A stretch of 64,000 nt of DNA from Anaerolineae bacterium (GTDB lineage Bacteria > Chloroflexota > Anaerolineae > Anaerolineales > Anaerolineaceae). Under the pieces are notes generated by a model that had not been told where the DNA came from, did not search any database, and was given only the letters and a program-made list of their open reading frames with translations. Positions 27,291 to 34,030 of the stretch are shown piece by piece (positions within the stretch are counted from its first letter, which is position 1; every line of letters begins with the position of its first letter). The translations under genes were made by a program, and so were the position numbers. The stretch lies in contig JABLWW010000015.1 of NCBI GenBank assembly GCA_013178295.1, positions 1 through 64,000 of the forward strand, in the 5' to 3' direction.

Positions 27291-28237
27291 AGCGCCCCCG
27301 CCAGCACGCCCGGTTTCCACATCTGCCCGCCGCAGGGGGTGATAGCCGCCGCCCGCACCCGCCCGGCGCCCGGCAGGTTGACGCGCGTCCTGCCCTCTGC
27401 CACCGCCAGCGCATATTCGACGATCACGCCAGCGATGTCCACACCGGTTACCGGCGCCAGAGTGTGAAATTCCATGGTGTGGTTGATTTCGTTGACCAGA
27501 TAGCCGCGCTGCGGGTCTTCCAGCACGTCCACCGCCAGCACACCACCGCCCACCGCCTGGGCAGCCGCCACACACAAGTCATTGAGTTCGGCGCTCACCG
27601 CACATACCTCGCCCTGTCCGCCGCGGGCGGTGTTGGTGATCCAATGCGAGGCGTTGCGGTAAATGGCACACACCGTCTGATCGCCCACCACCATAGCGCG
27701 GATATCGCGTCCGGGCTTTTGGATGAACTCTTGAATGTAGAAAATGGAATGCTGGTACGAGCCAAGTGTCTCCTTGTGCTCCAAAATGGCTTCAGCGGCG
27801 TCGCGGTCGTTGATTTTGGCAAGCAGACGCCCCCACGAACCGACCACCGGTTTGAGCACCACCGGATAGCCCAGCTCTTCAATGGCTTCCAGCGCCGCCT
27901 CGGCAGTAAAGGCAACCTTGATGCGCGGCTGGGGAATGCCCGCCCGCGTCAGCGCGGCTGAGGTTGCCAGCTTATCGCCGCAGGTCATGGCAACCTGCGC
28001 CATGTTGACCGTGGGGATGCCCCAGGCGTTGAGCATCTGACAGGCATACAGCCCGCGCGAAAACGACAGACTGCGCTCCAGCACCACATCCAGCCCGCAC
28101 CACGGCTGCGGGTCGTTGAGGTCAAAATGGGCGCTGCTGTCGTCAATCCGCTCATAGGGCACACCCTTCTGCTCCAGGCTGGCAAGCAGCCACTTCTCTT
28201 CCACACGCACACGCGAAAGCAAAATACCGACCTTCAT
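27287..28237 (-). CDS. lysX: LysW-aminoadipate ligase LysX, with C-terminal extension
   Basis: 316 residues. ATP-grasp ligase with [34 protein letters not shown] and [10 protein letters not shown]. It attaches alpha-aminoadipate (or glutamate) to the C-terminal Glu of LysW, protecting the amino group. It lies 20 nt after lysW. Compared with the second copy at 18161 it carries about 32 extra residues after EYALAVAEG ([12 protein letters not shown]...). That tail overlaps lysY by only 4 nt, so it is encoded by DNA of its own. AAGGAGCG precedes the ATG. Confidence 0.92.
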   Translation of the reverse strand: MKVGILLSRVRVEEKWLLASLEQKGVPYERIDDSSAHFDLNDPQPWCGLDVVLERSLSFSRGLYACQMLNAWGIPTVNMAQVAMTCGDKLATSAALTRAGIPQPRIKVAFTAEAALEAIEELGYPVVLKPVVGSWGRLLAKINDRDAAEAILEHKETLGSYQHSIFYIQEFIQKPGRDIRAMVVGDQTVCAIYRNASHWITNTARGGQGEVCAVSAELNDLCVAAAQAVGGGVLAVDVLEDPQRGYLVNEINHTMEFHTLAPVTGVDIAGVIVEYALAVAEGRTRVNLPGAGRVRAAAITPCGGQMWKPGVLAGAL

Positions 28238-28257
28238 AGAACGCTCCTTGACCGGGT

Positions 28258-28431
28258 TTATTCGCCCCAGTCTTCTTCTTCCATCGGCGCCAGCTCCACC
28301 GTCAACGGGTCGAGGCTGGTAACCTCCAAGTCCACGCCGCAATCCGGGCAGACGACAATTTCCCCGACGACAACCCCGCTCAATTGCAGGGCGGCTTCAC
28401 ATTCGGGACAGGTGGGTTGATGATTGGACAT
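28258..28431 (-). CDS. lysW: Amino-group carrier protein LysW
   Basis: 57 residues, read directly from the minus strand. Two zinc-knuckle pairs are present, CPEC (residues 8-11) and CPDC (28-31). The acidic C-terminus ends MEEEDWGE, the EDWGE tail whose last Glu carries the substrate on its gamma-carboxyl group. All intermediates from aminoadipate to lysine (or glutamate to ornithine) travel on this protein. A GGAGG ribosome site lies 6 nt before the ATG. It heads the operon behind a strong promoter and a leader with a terminator. Confidence 0.96.
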   Translation of the reverse strand: MSNHQPTCPECEAALQLSGVVVGEIVVCPDCGVDLEVTSLDPLTVELAPMEEEDWGE

Positions 28432-28445
28432 GACGATACCTCCGT

Positions 28446-28480
28446 AAAAAATTAGAGCCTTCCGGTACTCGGAAGGCTCT
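28446..28480 (-). terminator. Terminator hairpin in the lysW leader
   Basis: On the minus strand AGAGCCTTCC and GGAAGGCTCT form a perfect 10-bp stem with a 7-nt loop, then AATTTTTT. It stands between the lysW promoter and the lysW ribosome site, so it can only act as an attenuator of this operon. Confidence 0.9.
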
Positions 28481-28521
28481 TTTGGTTTGCCTGGGATAAA
28501 ACCGCTTACGCTTGTTCTCTC

Positions 28522-28611
28522 CTAAACGCCAAACGCCCACTTTCCCGGAAAGTGGAGGGATGTGGCTGGCTTTCGCTTAGGGCTGATGAACAAAGCAGTG
28601 TGCGCTAACAT
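28522..28611 (-). CDS. Candidate leader peptide with Lys-Arg-Lys run, upstream of lysW
   Basis: 29 residues. The ATG falls 10 nt after the TATAAT box, so the transcript would be leaderless or nearly so. Codons 12-14 are AAG CGA AAG (Lys-Arg-Lys) and codon 24 is another Lys. CCTAAGCG (28581-28574), overlapping those codons, can pair with CGTTTAGG (28528-28521) around the stop codon. A further hairpin (CCACTTTC-CGG-GAAAGTGG) lies between. The attenuator terminator follows. The layout resembles the clearer leader at 23073. The Lys/Arg signal is weaker, and it could respond to either amino acid or be chance. Confidence 0.55.
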   Translation of the reverse strand: MLAHTALFISPKRKPATSLHFPGKWAFGV

Positions 28612-28621
28612 ATTGACATTC

Positions 28622-28649
28622 ATTATACTGATGGGGTGATATTTGTCAA
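28622..28649 (-). promoter_or_regulatory. Promoter of the lysine cluster
   Basis: TTGACA (28649-28644) and TATAAT (28627-28622) are both perfect sigma70 boxes, separated by 16 nt. The start is expected near 28614-28616. It is one of the strongest promoters in the window and should drive lysW to lysK and, when the internal attenuator reads through, the genes down to 18161. Confidence 0.9.
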
Positions 28650-28709
28650 GGGATTTGGGCAAGATTTTTGCCCTGATAACCAGATGTTAACATTGGCATC
28701 CTAGCAGTG

Positions 28710-28819
28710 CCGCACGTAGAGCGGGGTTCACCCCGCCAAACATCACCCAGGGCGTAGGCTGGGGTTCACCCCAGCATCCGATGGGGCAAGTGATGGGGCA
28801 AGCCCCATCCTACATGTAG
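28710..28819. repeat. Dispersed palindrome cluster upstream of the lysine promoter
   Basis: Contains GCGGGGTTCACCCCGCC, GGCTGGGGTTCACCCCAGC and GATGGGGCAAGCCCCATCCTAC, the same modules as at 4231 and 50545. Confidence 0.8.
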
Positions 28820-28851
28820 GTAATAACAATCATTTTTTTTATTAAGAACCA

Positions 28852-28879
28852 CGTAGGCAAATACAATCGTATGCCTACG
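28852..28879. repeat. Short inverted repeat
   Basis: CGTAGGCA (28852-28859) and TGCCTACG (28872-28879) are separated by 12 nt, in an AT-richer stretch with no clear gene. Confidence 0.4.
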
Positions 28880-28965
28880 AGCATCAATGCTAGTGTCAAT
28901 ATCTGTGTCATGCGGAGCTAAACATACACGATAGCAGTGATACAAGCCCACAACAAGAAACACAT

Positions 28966-29223
28966 CTAAACACTTACATCAATGGAAGTATGTTTAGGCA
29001 ACACAATCTGAGAAGTAGAAAGCACGACCAACAGCACACACCCAACATTGAGAAGCACCACATCAGAAGCAGAATAGCCAAACATAGAGCAAACAGCCTC
29101 AATGTCAACAGGCAAGCCGTCAAACACAGCCACCGCAGAACGATGGAGTTGAGGGTCATCAAAGCAAAAAACCACAGCACGAGGAACAGCCACACCAAAA
29201 TTATATATACCCCAGCGCTCCAT
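28966..29223 (-). CDS. Hypothetical small protein, possible degenerate HTH
   Basis: 85 residues if started at MERWGIYNFG. The region is AT-richer than its surroundings and the encoded peptide has a natural-looking composition. VDIEAVCSMFGYSASDVV has a helix-turn-helix-like pattern that resembles, weakly, the LuxR-type gene at 29993. No ribosome site was found and no family was recognised. It may be a decayed gene or chance. Confidence 0.3.
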   Translation of the reverse strand: MERWGIYNFGVAVPRAVVFCFDDPQLHRSAVAVFDGLPVDIEAVCSMFGYSASDVVLLNVGCVLLVVLSTSQIVLPKHTSIDVSV

Positions 29224-29575
29224 GTCGATCTGCCAGCCCGCCCGCAAGCCAAAGAGATTAGCGGTATCTGCTCATGCGGTCGCTACGGTCGCAAGGTCGC
29301 AAAGAACGCTCCCGCTCCCTCCGCTCCCGCTTTCGCAGTGCCCCTCCGCCCTCCCCCTCCCCCCCGCCCCCCCCACACCCCCACACCCGATAAATGTAAA
29401 TCATAAAGCGGGGGGGATCAGGGGGATTATGGCTGCGGCTTCGCCTCGTGTGGGGCGCAAAGAACGCGCCCCACTACTCGGGGCTTATCTAACTTGGGGG
29501 CTTCGCCCCCAAACCCCCATTAATTGATTGAAATTATAGAACAGATGAGCTAAAATAAAGACACCACACGTTGCA

Positions 29576-29606
29576 AGCCCCTGCTGGACGCCCACCAGCA
29601 GGGGCT
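29576..29606. repeat. 12-bp perfect hairpin
   Basis: AGCCCCTGCTGG and CCAGCAGGGGCT flank a 7-nt loop. No T-tract follows on either strand, so it is not a standard terminator. It marks the left side of the 35-bp repeat clusters. Confidence 0.6.
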
Positions 29607-29646
29607 AACCATTCCGCCAACATCTCACCCTACCAAACACCAAGCA

Positions 29647-29760
29647 GATGCGCGCCATGCTGATCTGCCAACAGCCACGCAGGCGCACGCTATGCCGGCA
29701 GGCTAACAGCCACGCAGGTGCGCGCCATGCTGATCTGCCAACAGCCACGCAGGCACGCAC
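29647..29760. repeat. 35-bp tandem repeat, cluster 1
   Basis: The word AACAGCCACGCAGG recurs at 29670, 29705 and 29740, exactly 35 nt apart. The remainder of each unit (GCGCGCCATGCTGATCTGCC or GCACGCTATGCCGGCAGGCT) alternates between two versions. Confidence 0.85.
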
Positions 29761-29787
29761 CACTCCCCCCCTCACGGGGGGGAGTGG
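29760..29787. repeat. 12-bp C/G hairpin, copy 1
   Basis: CCACTCCCCCCC and GGGGGGGAGTGG flank TCAC. An identical hairpin is at 29915-29942, each directly after a 35-bp repeat cluster. Confidence 0.75.
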
Positions 29788-29857
29788 AAAAAGACCCAGT
29801 GATAACAACCTCTTGCTCCGCTCACTCCGCAAAAACCGCTCCGTTCGCTCCGCCCTC

Positions 29858-29914
29858 ACAACAGCCATGTAGGCGCGCGCCATGCCGGCACGCCAACAGC
29901 CACGCAGGCGCGCA
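29858..29914. repeat. 35-bp tandem repeat, cluster 2
   Basis: AACAGCCA words at 29860 and 29895 again show 35-nt spacing. The sequence is the same family as clusters 1 and 3. Confidence 0.75.
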
Positions 29915-29942
29915 CCACTCCCCCCCTCACGGGGGGGAGTGG
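29915..29942. repeat. 12-bp C/G hairpin, copy 2
   Basis: Identical to 29760-29787. It follows cluster 2 of the 35-bp repeat. Confidence 0.75.
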
Positions 29943-29992
29943 AAAAGACCACCCCCAGAGTGCAAAAAAAGCACTCGAGTAGAACAGACGTT

Positions 29993-30217
29993 CTACTTAC
30001 GAGAAAACCGCACCCCGTCAAGCGTAAGATAACCGTGAGCCGTCAAAAGAAACAATGCAGAGTAAGCATTAGAAACACAAAGCTTACTACGCACACGCCA
30101 CATATACAAGTAAACAGTACGAGGGGCTATACCAAGAGCAGAAGCAATCTCATTGACAGTAAAACCACCAGCCAGCAAGCGGAAAACATCAACCTCGCGA
30201 CAAGAAATATAACCCAT
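29993..30217 (-). CDS. Small stand-alone LuxR/NarL-type HTH protein
   Basis: 74 residues, almost only a DNA-binding domain: CREVDVFRLLAGGFTVNEIA, then SALGIAPRTVYLYMWRVRSK fit the GerE/LuxR helix-turn-helix (xREx-V-x-LL-x-G-x-x-x-x-EIA-x-x-L-x-I-x-x-x-TV). No receiver or ligand domain is present. The ATG at 30217 lies 7 nt after a TAGAAT box with TTTACA 16 nt further up, so the mRNA appears leaderless. It is the only clear gene in a repeat-rich, gene-poor stretch and its AT content is higher than neighbouring genes. Target and signal are unknown. Confidence 0.72.
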   Translation of the reverse strand: MGYISCREVDVFRLLAGGFTVNEIASALGIAPRTVYLYMWRVRSKLCVSNAYSALFLLTAHGYLTLDGVRFSRK

Positions 30218-30224
30218 GCGAAAT

Positions 30225-30252
30225 ATTCTACACACAAAAATAAACGTGTAAA
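30225..30252 (-). promoter_or_regulatory. Promoter of the LuxR-type HTH gene
   Basis: TTTACA (30252-30247) and TAGAAT (30230-30225) with a 16-nt spacer. The ATG is 7 nt after the -10 box. Confidence 0.65.
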
Positions 30253-30264
30253 CGCATACCTCCC

Positions 30265-30329
30265 TCCCCCCCTCACTCCCCCCCTCCCCCCTGCGGGGGG
30301 GAGGGGGGGAGTGAGGGGGGGAGGGGGGG
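30265..30329. repeat. 27-bp perfect C/G hairpin with G-quadruplex-type G runs
   Basis: The arms at 30265-30291 and 30296-30322 are perfectly complementary around the loop TGCG. The plus strand of the right half has four runs of seven G, separated by A, AGTGA and A (30295-30329), a strong G-quadruplex pattern. No genes are encoded in it. Confidence 0.9.
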
Positions 30330-30412
30330 AAGTACCACGCAGGCGCACGCTATCCCGGCAGGCTAACAGCCACGCAGGTGCGCGCCATGCCGACCCGCCA
30401 ACAGCCACGAAA
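30330..30412. repeat. 35-bp tandem repeat, cluster 3
   Basis: AACAGCC words at 30365 and 30400 (35 nt apart), preceded by a partial unit CCACGCAGGCGCACGCTATCCCGG. From here to about 30690 the sequence has only G/C-rich degenerate repeats (GCAAAGAACGC words at 30498, 30571 and relatives) and no recognisable gene. Confidence 0.75.
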
Positions 30413-30693
30413 AACCAGGAGGAGGGGAAAAGGTAGGTCAGGCAAAGCCCTCCCAACAATCTCCATGGGGGCTTTGCCCCCAAACCCCCAGCGGGGGCAA
30501 AGAACGCCCCCTGCACCCCCGCCTCAAACCTCCCCCTGCGGGGCTTCACTGCGCCCCGCTTGTCGCTCCGCAAAGAACGCTCCGCTTGCGGGGCGCAAAG
30601 CGTTCACGCCCCGCGCCACACCCCGAAAGCGGGGGGCGGCAGGGGCGGGGCGTTCTTTGCCCCGCCCCCGTTTAACCGCCATCCCCCCGCTTA

Positions 30694-30768
30694 TGCAAGC
30701 CCCATCCTACAGGCGCGGCACGGCTCCCTGCGGGAGTGCTGCACGAGGTTCACCCCGCCGAGGCTATT
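30694..30768. repeat. Dispersed GCAAGCCCCATCCTAC repeat (partial)
   Basis: Half of the GATGGGGCAAGCCCC palindrome plus GAGGTTCACCCCGCC, next to the end of the PIN operon. Confidence 0.6.
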
Positions 30769-30976
30769 TCTTCGTTCCCCGTTCGCGAAGGATTTGTCTG
30801 CCCACTTCGCCGACAGACTTTTTGGGCAAAAGGCTGCGGCGCTCTTGGGTATAATCCCCATGCCCCCTCTCATATTGCTGAATGAAACGAACAGCACCTG
30901 CGGGACCAAGCTCACGCACCAGAGCCTCAAAACCAATCGTGCGGATTTCATACAGAGTAAGCATATTCGTTCTCAT
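30764..30976 (-). CDS. Probable antitoxin partner of a PIN toxin
   Basis: 70 residues: LTLYEIRTIGFEALVRELGP, then RFIQQYERGHGDYTQERR. Small proteins of this pattern are commonly encoded beside PIN-domain genes in cyanobacteria and Chloroflexota (from memory, family not named). It overlaps the PIN gene by 4 nt (ATGA) and lies downstream of it, the reverse of the usual antitoxin-first order. It probably binds and neutralises the PIN protein, though this is inferred from the pairing. Confidence 0.65.
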   Translation of the reverse strand: MRTNMLTLYEIRTIGFEALVRELGPAGAVRFIQQYERGHGDYTQERRSLLPKKSVGEVGRQILRERGTKK

Positions 30977-31419
30977 TTTAGCATATCCTGCAACCATCTC
31001 AAAGGATTGGCTGCCAGAAAGGGGAGAGATTCTTTATTTTGCCTGACCACCTTTAGCAATTCATCATCGGTGGTTAAAAATACATCCACATTACTCTGCT
31101 GTGCACAGGCAAGATGAAGCGCATCGTAGCTGTCAAAACCCAGTGCCGCCAACTTTTCTGCCTGTGTCATCGTCTCCTGAGTAAGCTCAACCACCTGGTG
31201 TGATTGCCTTGCCAGGAGCAGTAAACGTTCCCTGCGCTCTATATCGACTGTCTGCTTTAGCTCAAAAAATAACACTTCACTACTGATCCAAACCCATTCG
31301 CGTTGGTGAAGTCTTTCTAATATCAGGATAATCGCTTCAGTTTCCAGACGAATACGGGCTTGATTCTGGTCATCGAAGGGGCGGTTCAGACAACAGGCAT
31401 CAAGATATATCTTCGTCAT
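30973..31419 (-). CDS. PIN-domain toxin-like nuclease
   Basis: 148 residues. KIYLDACCLNRPFDD at the N-terminus supplies the first acidic residue. FDSYDALHLACAQQSNVDVFLTTDDELL provides the central and C-terminal acids of the PIN nuclease site. PIN toxins cut RNA (often tRNA or rRNA) and arrest growth. Start at 31419 (MTKIY), six codons inside a longer frame. The gene is coupled by ATGA to the small downstream gene. Confidence 0.8.
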   Translation of the reverse strand: MTKIYLDACCLNRPFDDQNQARIRLETEAIILILERLHQREWVWISSEVLFFELKQTVDIERRERLLLLARQSHQVVELTQETMTQAEKLAALGFDSYDALHLACAQQSNVDVFLTTDDELLKVVRQNKESLPFLAANPLRWLQDMLK

Positions 31420-31479
31420 CTTGTCAAAGTATAGCACGGTTATCCAGTGTGAACAAAAAGATTCATGATGTCACCTCCC

Positions 31480-31665
31480 CCCTCCCTGCACACCCGCCAC
31501 CAGCCAATGGGGTCATGGAGCGATGGGGCTAACCACCCTCCCCTGCAAGGGGAAGGACGGGGTGGGGTCAAAAATGTTGGGTTTCGCCAAGAGCGCTCAA
31601 CCCAACCTACAGCCTGGGGTTCACCCCAGTGATGGGGCAAGCCCCATCCTACGGCTATGCGCAAA
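31480..31665. repeat. Cluster of dispersed intergenic repeats
   Basis: CTCCCCTGCAAGGGGAAGGACGGGGTGGGG, GGCTGGGGTTCACCCCAG and GATGGGGCAAGCCCCATCCTAC modules fill the gap between the PIN operon and the secreted protein gene. No ORF here looks real. Confidence 0.75.
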
Positions 31666-31698
31666 ATACGGGTGGGGGCAAAGGGGCAAATCTCCCGC

Positions 31699-31726
31699 TT
31701 GACAGCCGACAAAAACCCCCTATGAT
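31699..31726 (+). promoter_or_regulatory. Promoter with consensus -35, giving a leaderless mRNA
   Basis: TTGACA (31699-31704) and TATGAT (31721-31726) with a 16-nt spacer. The ATG at 31733 follows the -10 box after only 6 nt, and no ribosome site exists. Confidence 0.85.
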
Positions 31727-31732
31727 AAAGAT

Positions 31733-33214
31733 ATGTACACACGCTGTCTCTCTTTGGCAGCCGCACTGCTGGCACTGCTTGCCTGCAGCCTGCCGCAGCG
31801 CTCAGCACCCGCCGCCCTCAGCCCCACCCCGCCCGCGCTTGAAGAAGCCCCCGCCGCGCCCACAGCGCCCGCACCCCCCGCCGCCCCCTCCGCCGCCGCG
31901 CCGCCCTCCGCCGGGCTAATCTCCCCCGCCAGCCTGCGTTATCTGGGCGCATTCCGCCTGCCGCAGGGCGGGGAACGCCCGCTCACCTTTGCCTACGGCG
32001 GCAGTGCTATGACCTTTTACCCGCACGGCGACCCGCAGGGCAGCGCCGACGGCTTTAGCGGATCGCTGTTCATCAGCGGACACGACCGCCTGCCCTACGG
32101 TGAGATGCCCGACGGCAGCCGCATTGCCGAGGTCAGCATCCCCGCCCCCGTGCGCGCGCCCAACGTTGCCGACCTGCCCACCGCCGAACTGCTCCAGCCG
32201 TTCAGCGACGTGGCGGGCACGCTCTTTGCCGGGCTGGATGAAATCCCCCGTCTGGCAATGTGCTATCTCGATGCCCCCAACGGCGGCAAGATTCATCTGG
32301 CATGGGGGCAGCACCTGGAACCTGACCCGCCGCGCCCCACCCATGCCTGGTTCGACCCCAACCTGAGCGCCCCCAACCCGCAGGGCGTCTGGTTTTTGCA
32401 GGGCGCACCGCTCTACACCGTCAACGGCTATCTGTTTGAAATCCCCGCTGACTGGGCACAGCGCTATGTGAACGGGATGCGCCTCGCCAGCGGACGCTTC
32501 CGCGACGGCGGGCTGGGGGGGATGGGACCAGCGCTGTTTGCCTACTCGCCATGGCTGCCGGATGGCTCCGCCCCGCCCAACGGCAGCGCCCTGCCAGCCG
32601 CCCCCCTGCTGCACTATATCGACTCCGCCGCCAGCGAGCAGATCGAGGGCGCCCTCAACGGCTATCAGCACCCCGACGAGTGGGAAGGCGGCGCATGGCT
32701 GACCACGCCCGGCGGCAAATCGGCAGTGCTGCTGGCTGGCACCAAGTCCATCGGCACAGCCTACTGGTACGGCTTTGTCAACCCGCAGTCGCCCGACCTG
32801 CCCTGTGTGCATCAGGAAGCGGTGGGCGAGTTCCCCGCCTGCCGCATGGCGGATGGCAGTCTCTGCCCGCCGCAGCACATGCAGGAATGCAGCGGGCACA
32901 ACGGCGCGCGCGGCTGGTGGAGCACCCGCTTTGAGGCGCAGTTTTTGCTCTATAACCCCGAAGACCTGGCTGGCGTGACACAGGGCAGGCTGGAAAGCTG
33001 GCAGCCGCAGCCCTACGCCGTTCTGAACATCGAAGAATATCTCTATCACAACCCCGACGGGGTGGAAAGCGAGATGCTCGGCACGGGCGTTCAGCGCCGC
33101 TTCCGTCTGGGCGAGACGGCTTACGACCGCAGCGGCGGCAGGCTCTACGTGCTCGAACTGTTCGCTGACGGCGCTCAGCCGGTGGTGCACGTCTGGGCAG
33201 TTGAAGACACATGA
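31733..33214 (+). CDS. Secreted lipoprotein, unknown beta-rich protein
   Basis: 493 residues. A signal peptide with lipobox LLAC (Cys18) and a Pro/Ala linker of about 40 residues precede a beta-rich domain starting SPASLRYLGAFRLPQGG. Repeated short motifs such as FISGHDRLPYGE, LHYIDSAASEQIEGALNGYQ and LLAGTKSIGTAYWYGF resemble beta-propeller-like extracellular proteins. Several Cys pairs in the last third suggest disulfides outside the cell. No enzyme family was recognised. The start is set by the consensus promoter 6 nt upstream. Confidence 0.78.
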   Translation: MYTRCLSLAAALLALLACSLPQRSAPAALSPTPPALEEAPAAPTAPAPPAAPSAAAPPSAGLISPASLRYLGAFRLPQGGERPLTFAYGGSAMTFYPHGDPQGSADGFSGSLFISGHDRLPYGEMPDGSRIAEVSIPAPVRAPNVADLPTAELLQPFSDVAGTLFAGLDEIPRLAMCYLDAPNGGKIHLAWGQHLEPDPPRPTHAWFDPNLSAPNPQGVWFLQGAPLYTVNGYLFEIPADWAQRYVNGMRLASGRFRDGGLGGMGPALFAYSPWLPDGSAPPNGSALPAAPLLHYIDSAASEQIEGALNGYQHPDEWEGGAWLTTPGGKSAVLLAGTKSIGTAYWYGFVNPQSPDLPCVHQEAVGEFPACRMADGSLCPPQHMQECSGHNGARGWWSTRFEAQFLLYNPEDLAGVTQGRLESWQPQPYAVLNIEEYLYHNPDGVESEMLGTGVQRRFRLGETAYDRSGGRLYVLELFADGAQPVVHVWAVEDT

Positions 33215-33373
33215 GGCGCGCGGCGCACACACGAAGCGTAAATTAGGAGAGAGAGCAAAGTTGAAAGAAATTGCAGAGGATACTTCGATATCGCTGCTCT
33301 TACGTCAAAAAGCGGCTAAATCTCTTACTTTATTGAGGTAAAATCAACAAAAGGATTTTGCAGAGGCCTTGCC

Positions 33374-34030
33374 ATGCTCAAACTCACCATCGAAAGTTTA
33401 CGCAAAGAAGCTGCCGCCTTTTCAACCGCCGAGTCACACCGCGTGGAAAAAACATTGTTTGGCATAACAGACGGCAAAGCCATTGGGACTTATCTCGAAC
33501 ACAGGTTTAAAACGCATTTACAGAGAAGTTATGAACTTGAAGTCAGCAGTTCCGCTAGCGGCATAGATTTTCCAAACTTACTAGTCGATATTAAAGTCAC
33601 AAACATCCATCAGCCCCAATCATCTTGCCCATTCAAGTCCGCCCGGCAAAAAATTTACGGCCTAGGCTATTCGCTTCTCGTGTTCGTTTACGAGAAAACG
33701 GACAACGTCAACGCACAGACAGCATCCTTGAAAATTCTGCATACGATTTTTGTCAACGCGGACAGGACAGCCGATTTTCAAATCACAAGAGGCATCCTTC
33801 AGATTCTGGCAAATGAAGGTAACCGGGATGACATTATTGCTTTCCTGCTCGACAAAAATTTACCAGCAGATGAGATGGAAGTTAACCAAATAGCCGATGA
33901 AGTATTAAACAAGCCGCCCAAGCAAGGTTATTTGACCATTTCCAATGCCTTACAATGGCGGCTACAATACAGCAGAGTCATTGAACAAGCAGGGCAAGTG
34001 GAAGGAATTTATCGGATAAACTATCAATGA
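33374..34030 (+). CDS. Putative type II restriction endonuclease
   Basis: 218 residues. GIDFPNLLVDIKVTN fits a PD-(D/E)xK nuclease core (D...DxK). The rest matches no family I can name with certainty. It overlaps the methyltransferase gene by 4 nt (ATGA), the standard pairing of a restriction-modification operon. The gene is visibly AT-richer than its neighbours, which suggests recent transfer. The recognition sequence is unknown. Confidence 0.78.
   Translation: MLKLTIESLRKEAAAFSTAESHRVEKTLFGITDGKAIGTYLEHRFKTHLQRSYELEVSSSASGIDFPNLLVDIKVTNIHQPQSSCPFKSARQKIYGLGYSLLVFVYEKTDNVNAQTASLKILHTIFVNADRTADFQITRGILQILANEGNRDDIIAFLLDKNLPADEMEVNQIADEVLNKPPKQGYLTISNALQWRLQYSRVIEQAGQVEGIYRINYQ

Noticed and set aside
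28441-28620. T-box, lysine riboswitch or cobalamin/SAM riboswitch upstream of lysW
   Set aside because: The T-box word TGGNACCGCG and the conserved lysine or SAM riboswitch cores were not found. GGCAAACC and AGCCAGCC words are too short to support another class.
28766-28963. 65-codon ORF following the hypothetical gene at 28966
   Set aside because: It runs into the dispersed palindrome at 28770-28820, has no ribosome site and no family signal.
29576-29606. Hairpin as terminator or attachment site
   Set aside because: No T-tract on either strand and no integrase gene or direct-repeat partner nearby.
29647-30412. CRISPR array from the 35-bp repeats
   Set aside because: Units abut each other without spacers and occur in three separated clusters.
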